From: Ecdyonurus torrentis
Taxonomy: Eukaryota > Arthropoda > Insecta > Ephemeroptera > Heptageniidae
NCBI GenBank assembly: GCA_949318235.1
Contig: CASGGR010000056.1
Location: forward strand, 1 to 64,000
Length of the DNA stretch: 64,000 nucleotides
Direction of reading: 5' to 3'
This document shows positions 60,399-64,000 of the stretch, piece after piece (position 1 is the stretch's first letter; every line of letters begins with the position of its first letter). Both the position numbers and the translations under genes were made by a program. A model generated the notes under the pieces. The model was not told where the DNA came from. It made no database searches and was given only the letters and a program-made list of their open reading frames with translations.

Positions 60399-63300
60399 AT
60401 TCAATAACATTTGGTTCTTGAAATAGAAACTTTGTTTCATGACTAGGTTTGGCTACATGATGAGTGAAAACTAAAATTGTCAATAACCCAAAAAGTATGC
60501 TTTGGAGCAAAAAAGTTTAAGATTTCTTTTTTGTAGAGAATTAAAAAAGCTATGTTTTGAGTTTAATTGGATGTCTGTAGCATTCTTAGTTTTTGAGAAA
60601 TCATCAAAACTAGTTTTAATCGTGTAAAAAGTATGATTTCTATCATTCAATAACATTTGGTTCTTGAAATAGAAACTTTGTTTCATGTCTTGGTTTGGCT
60701 ACATGATGAGTGAAAACTAAAATTGTCAATAACCCAAAAAGTATGCGTCGGAGCAAAAAAGTTCAAGACATCTTTTTTGTAGAGAATTGAAAAAGCTATG
60801 TTATGAGTCAAATTTAGTGACTGTAGCATTCTTAGTTTTTGAGAAATCATCAAAACTAGTTTTATTCGTGTAAAAAGTATGATTTTTATCATTCAATAAC
60901 ATTTGGTTCTTGAAATAGAAACTTTGTTTTATGACTTGGTTTGGCTACATGATGAGTGAAAACTAAAATTGTCAATAACTCAAAAAGTATGCGTCGAAGC
61001 AAAAAAGTTCAAGTCATCTTTTTTGTAGAGAATTGAAAAAGCTATGTTTTGAGTAAAATTTGATGTCTGTAGCATTATTAGTTTTTAAGAAATCAACAAA
61101 ACTAGTTTTATTCGTGTAAAAAGTATAATTTTTATCATTCAATAACATTTGGTTCTTGAAATAGAAACTTTGTTTTATGACTTGGTTTGGCTACATGATG
61201 AGTGAAAACTAAAATTGTCAATAACTCAAAAAGTATGCGTCGAAGCAAAAAAGTTCACGACATCTTTTTTGTAGAGAATTGAAAAAGCTATGTTTTTAAT
61301 CAAATTGGATGTCTGTAGCATTCTTAGTATTTAAGAAATCATCAAAACTAGTTTTATTCGTGTAAAAAGTATGATTTTTATCATTCAATAACATTTGGTT
61401 CTTGAAATAGAAACTTTGTTTCATGACTTGGTTTGGCTACATGATGAGTGAAAACTAAAATTGTCAATAACCCAAAAAGTATGCGTCGGAGCAAAAAAGT
61501 TCAATACATCTTTTTTGTAGACAATTGAAGAAGCTATGTTTTGAGTCAAATTGGATGTCTGTAGCATTCTTAGTATTTGAGAAATCATCAAAACTAGTTT
61601 TAATCGTGTAAAAAGTATGATTTTTATCATTCAATAACATTTGGTTCTTGAAATAGAAACTTTGTTTCATGACTTGGTTTGGCTACATGATGAGTGAAAA
61701 CTAAAATTGTCAATAACCCAAAAAGTATGCGTCGGAGCAAAAAACTTCAAGACATCTTTTTTGTAGAGAATTAAAAAAGCTATGTAATGAGTTAAATTTA
61801 GTGACTGTAGCATTCTTAGTTTTTAAGAAATCATCAAAATTAGTTTTAATCGTGTAAAAAGTATGATTTTTATCATTCAATAACATTTGGTTCTTGAAAT
61901 AGAAACTTTGTTTCATGACTAGGTTTGGCTACATGATGAGTGAAAACTAAAATTGTCAATAACCCAAAAAGTATGCGTCGGAGCAAAAAAGTTCAAGACA
62001 TCTTTTTTGTAGAGAATTAAAAAAGCTATGTTTTGAGTCAAATTTGATGTCTGTAGCATTCTTAGTTTTTGAGAAATCATCAAAACTAGTTTTATTCGTG
62101 TAAAAAGTATGATTTTTATCATTCAATAACATTTGGTTCTTGAAATAGAAACTTTGTTTCATGACTTGGTTTGGCTACATGATGAGTGAAAACTAAAATT
62201 GTCAATAACTCAAAAAGTATGCGTCGAAGCAAAAAAGTTCAAGACATCTTTTTTGTAGAGAATTGAAAAAGCTATGTTTTTAATCAAATTGGATGTCTGT
62301 AGCATTCTTAGTATTTGAGAAATCATCAAAACTAGTTTTAATCGTGTAAAAAGTATGATTTTTATCATTCAATAACATTTGGTTCTTGAAATAGAAACTT
62401 TGTTTCAAGACTTGGTTTGGCTACATGATGAGTGAAAACTAAAATTGTCAATAACTCAAAAAGTATGCGTCGAAGCAAAAAAGTTCACGACATCTTTTTT
62501 GTAGAGAATTGAAAAAGCTATGTTTTTAATCAAATTGGATGTCTGTAGCATTCTTAGTATTTGAGAAATCATCAAAACTAGTTTTAATCGTGTAAAAAGT
62601 ATGATTTTTATCATTCAATAACATTTGGTTCTTGAAATAGAAACTTTGTTTCATGACTTGGTTTGGCTACATGATGAGTGAAAACTAAAATTGTCAATAA
62701 CCCAAAAAGTATGCGTCGGAGCAAAAAACTTCAAGACATCTTTTTTGTAGAGAATTAAAAAAGCTATGTAATGAGTTAAATTTAGTGACTGTAGCATTCT
62801 TAGTTTTTAAGAAATCATCAAAACTAGTTTTAATCGTGTAAAAAGTATGATTTTTATCATTCAATAACATTTGGTTCTTGAAATAGAAACTTTGTTTCAT
62901 GACTAGGTTTGGCTACATGATGAGTGAAAACTAAAATTGTCAATAACCCAAAAAGTATGCGTCGGAGCAAAAAAGTTCAAGACATCTTTTTTGTAGAGAA
63001 TTAAAAAAGCTATGTTTTGAGTCAAATTTGATGTCTGTAGCATTCTTAGTTTTTGAGAAATCATCAAAACTAGTTTTATTCGTGTAAAAAGTATGATTTT
63101 TATCATTCAATAACATTTGGTTCTTGAAATAGAAACTTTGTTTCATGACTTGGTTTGGCTACATGATGAGTGAAAACTAAAATTGTCAATAACTCAAAAA
63201 GTATGCGTCGAAGCAAAAAAGTTCAAGACATCTTTTTTGTAGAGAATTGAAAAAGCTATGTTTTTAATCAAATTGGATGTCTGTAGCATTCTTAGTATTT

Positions 63301-64000
63301 GAGAAATCATCAAAACTAGTTTTAATCGTGTAAAAAGTATGATTTTTATCATTCAATAACATTTGGTTCTTGAAATAGAAACTTTGTTTCAAGACTTGGT
63401 TTGGCTACATGATGAGTGAAAACTAAAATTGTCAATAACTCAAAAAGTATGCGTCGAAGCAAAAAAGTTCACGACATCTTTTTTGTAGAGAATTGAAAAA
63501 GCTATGTTTTTAATCAAATTGGATGTCTGTAGCATTCTTAGTTTTTGAGAAATCATCAAAACTAGTTTTATTCGTGTAAAAAGTATGATTTTTATCATTC
63601 AATAACATTTGGTTCTTGAAATAGAAACTTTGTTTCAAGACTTGGTTTGGCTACATGATGAGTGAAAACTAAAATTGTTAATAACCCAAAAAGTATGCGT
63701 CGGAGCAAAAAACTTCAAGACATCTTTTTTGTAGAGAATTAAAAAGCTATGTTTTGAGTAAAATTTGATGTCTGTAGCATTCTTAGTTTTTGAGAAATCA
63801 TCAAAACTAGTTTTATTCGTGTAAAAAGTATGATTTTTATCATTCAATAACATTTGGTTCTTGAAATAGAAACTTTGTTTCATGACTTGGTTTGGCTACA
63901 TGATGAGTGAAAACTAAAATTGTCAATAACCCAAAAAGTATGCGTCGGAGCAAAAAAGTTCAAGACATCTTTTTTGTAGACAATTGAAGAAGCTATGTTT
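60399..64000. repeat. Higher-order unit 9, incomplete at window edge
   Basis: Order: t8 t9 t10 t5 t11 t12 t13 t3 x7 t12 t13 t3, then a t5-like chimera, the 245-bp t1 monomer and the start of a t2. The return of t1 and t2 at the end resembles zone 1 or 2. No further t8 is seen before the edge. Confidence 0.8.
63597..63841. repeat. 245-bp monomer with a 1-bp deletion
   Basis: A t1-type monomer with five A at 63741-63745, where other t1 monomers have six, so the next ATTCAATAAC comes at 63842 instead of 63843. It also has a private C-to-T change at 63679 (TTGTTAATAAC). The frame change creates a longer minus-strand ORF (63635-63883) by accident. Confidence 0.95.

Larger units (their letters stand above)
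1113..64000. repeat. 246-bp satellite DNA array, about 255.6 tandem monomers, continuing beyond the right edge
   Basis: The unit beginning ATTCAATAAC recurs every 246 bp from 1113 to 63596 (254 full monomers). One 245-bp monomer (63597-63841) and a 159-bp partial follow. A typical monomer (1359-1604) has about 73 G+C of 246. Landmarks are the near-invariant p1-p39 and p48-p89, a GC-rich GCGTCGGAGC at p101-p110, variable p90-p200, a palindrome AAAACTAGTTTT at p208-p219 and an AAAAAGTATG direct repeat at p92 and p228. All monomers have the same orientation. Variation is by substitution only, apart from the 1-bp deletion. I cannot tell whether the array is centromeric, pericentromeric, subtelomeric or on a sex or B chromosome. 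Minus-strand ORFs of 67-69 codons in two frames recur in most monomers because 246 is divisible by 3; they are not treated as genes. Confidence 0.99.
28911..64000. repeat. Satellite zone 3: higher-order repeat anchored on the t8 monomer
   Basis: Nine t8 monomers begin at 28911, 34569, 39243, 44163, 46869, 49821, 51789, 56217 and 60399. Each carries GAGTTTAATTGG (p161-p172) and ATTTCTATC at its end, and each is followed by t9 then t10. The spacings are whole monomers: 23, 19, 20, 11, 12, 8, 18 and 17. The first seven to eight positions of each unit are nearly fixed (t8 t9 t10 t5 t11 t12 t13 t3); length changes come from the later part. The zone continues past the right edge. Confidence 0.9.

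Noticed and set aside
1151..63146. Hundreds of 67-69 aa minus-strand ORFs, two overlapping frames per monomer
   Set aside because: The period of 246 bp is divisible by 3, so the same frame recurs and any stop-poor stretch appears in every monomer. Many monomers (all t3, t10 and others) have stops in these frames, the variants do not favour silent changes as far as I can see, and there is no sign of splice or expression signals.
63635..63883. Longer 82 aa ORF at the right end
   Set aside because: It is a fusion of the two usual monomer frames caused by the 1-bp deletion in the monomer 63597-63841.
1113..64000. CRISPR array or bacterial repeat region
   Set aside because: Repeats are contiguous 246-bp units without unique spacers, and the neighbouring LINE and microsatellite are eukaryotic.
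1113..64000. Centromere identity
   Set aside because: A long homogeneous satellite with higher-order structure fits a centromere, but it fits pericentromeric, subtelomeric, sex-chromosome or B-chromosome arrays as well. Nothing in the sequence decides.
1113..64000. Satellite as a transposon-derived or viral repeat
   Set aside because: No terminal inverted repeats, transposase, integrase or capsid-like coding sequence can be seen in the monomer, and it has no flanking target duplication at the left edge.

Overview
This is a eukaryotic, AT-rich window and almost all of it is satellite DNA. About 62.9 of the 64 kb (1113 to the right edge) is one head-to-tail tandem array with a 246-bp, roughly 30% G+C monomer. 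There are 254 consecutive monomers of exactly 246 bp, one of 245 bp, and a partial monomer cut by the window edge. No host gene, rRNA, tRNA, CRISPR array or prokaryotic feature is visible. An animal, probably an invertebrate, is the likeliest source, judged from the AT-rich LINE, the long (CATA)n tract and the satellite with unmethylated-looking CpGs; the species cannot be fixed from sequence alone.

Layout. 1-723 (minus strand) is the 5' part of a non-LTR retrotransposon ORF. It is open for all 241 codons up to the window edge, and all recognisable APE-type endonuclease motifs are present. Its 43-nt leader (724-766) abuts a pure (CATA)50 microsatellite (767-967). Then come 145 bp of AT-rich unique DNA (968-1112), ending in a short (ATTT)n run, and the satellite starts abruptly at 1113.

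Monomer positions (p1-p246) are counted from the ATTCAATAAC at 1113. I sorted monomers into types t1-t13 and chimeras x1-x7 by about 25 diagnostic sites, nearly all between p90 and p200. p1-p39 and p48-p89 are almost invariant. The array has three zones. Zone 1 (1113-11690, 43 monomers) is mainly t1, t2, t3 and t4. Zone 2 (11691-28910, 70 monomers) adds t6 and t7 and contains a 3,444-bp 14-monomer block in two tandem copies. Zone 3 (28911 to the edge) is a higher-order repeat: each unit opens with t8-t9-t10, but unit length varies (23, 19, 20, 11, 12, 8, 18, 17 and at least 14 monomers).

No gene co-operation can be described. The short minus-strand ORFs present in most monomers are a by-product of a 246-bp (3 x 82) period with few stops and are not called as genes. 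The most interesting content is the evolutionary record in the array: exact length conservation, nested segmental duplications, intra-monomer recombinants, a sharp undegraded edge, and a microsatellite-adjacent LINE with an intact endonuclease.
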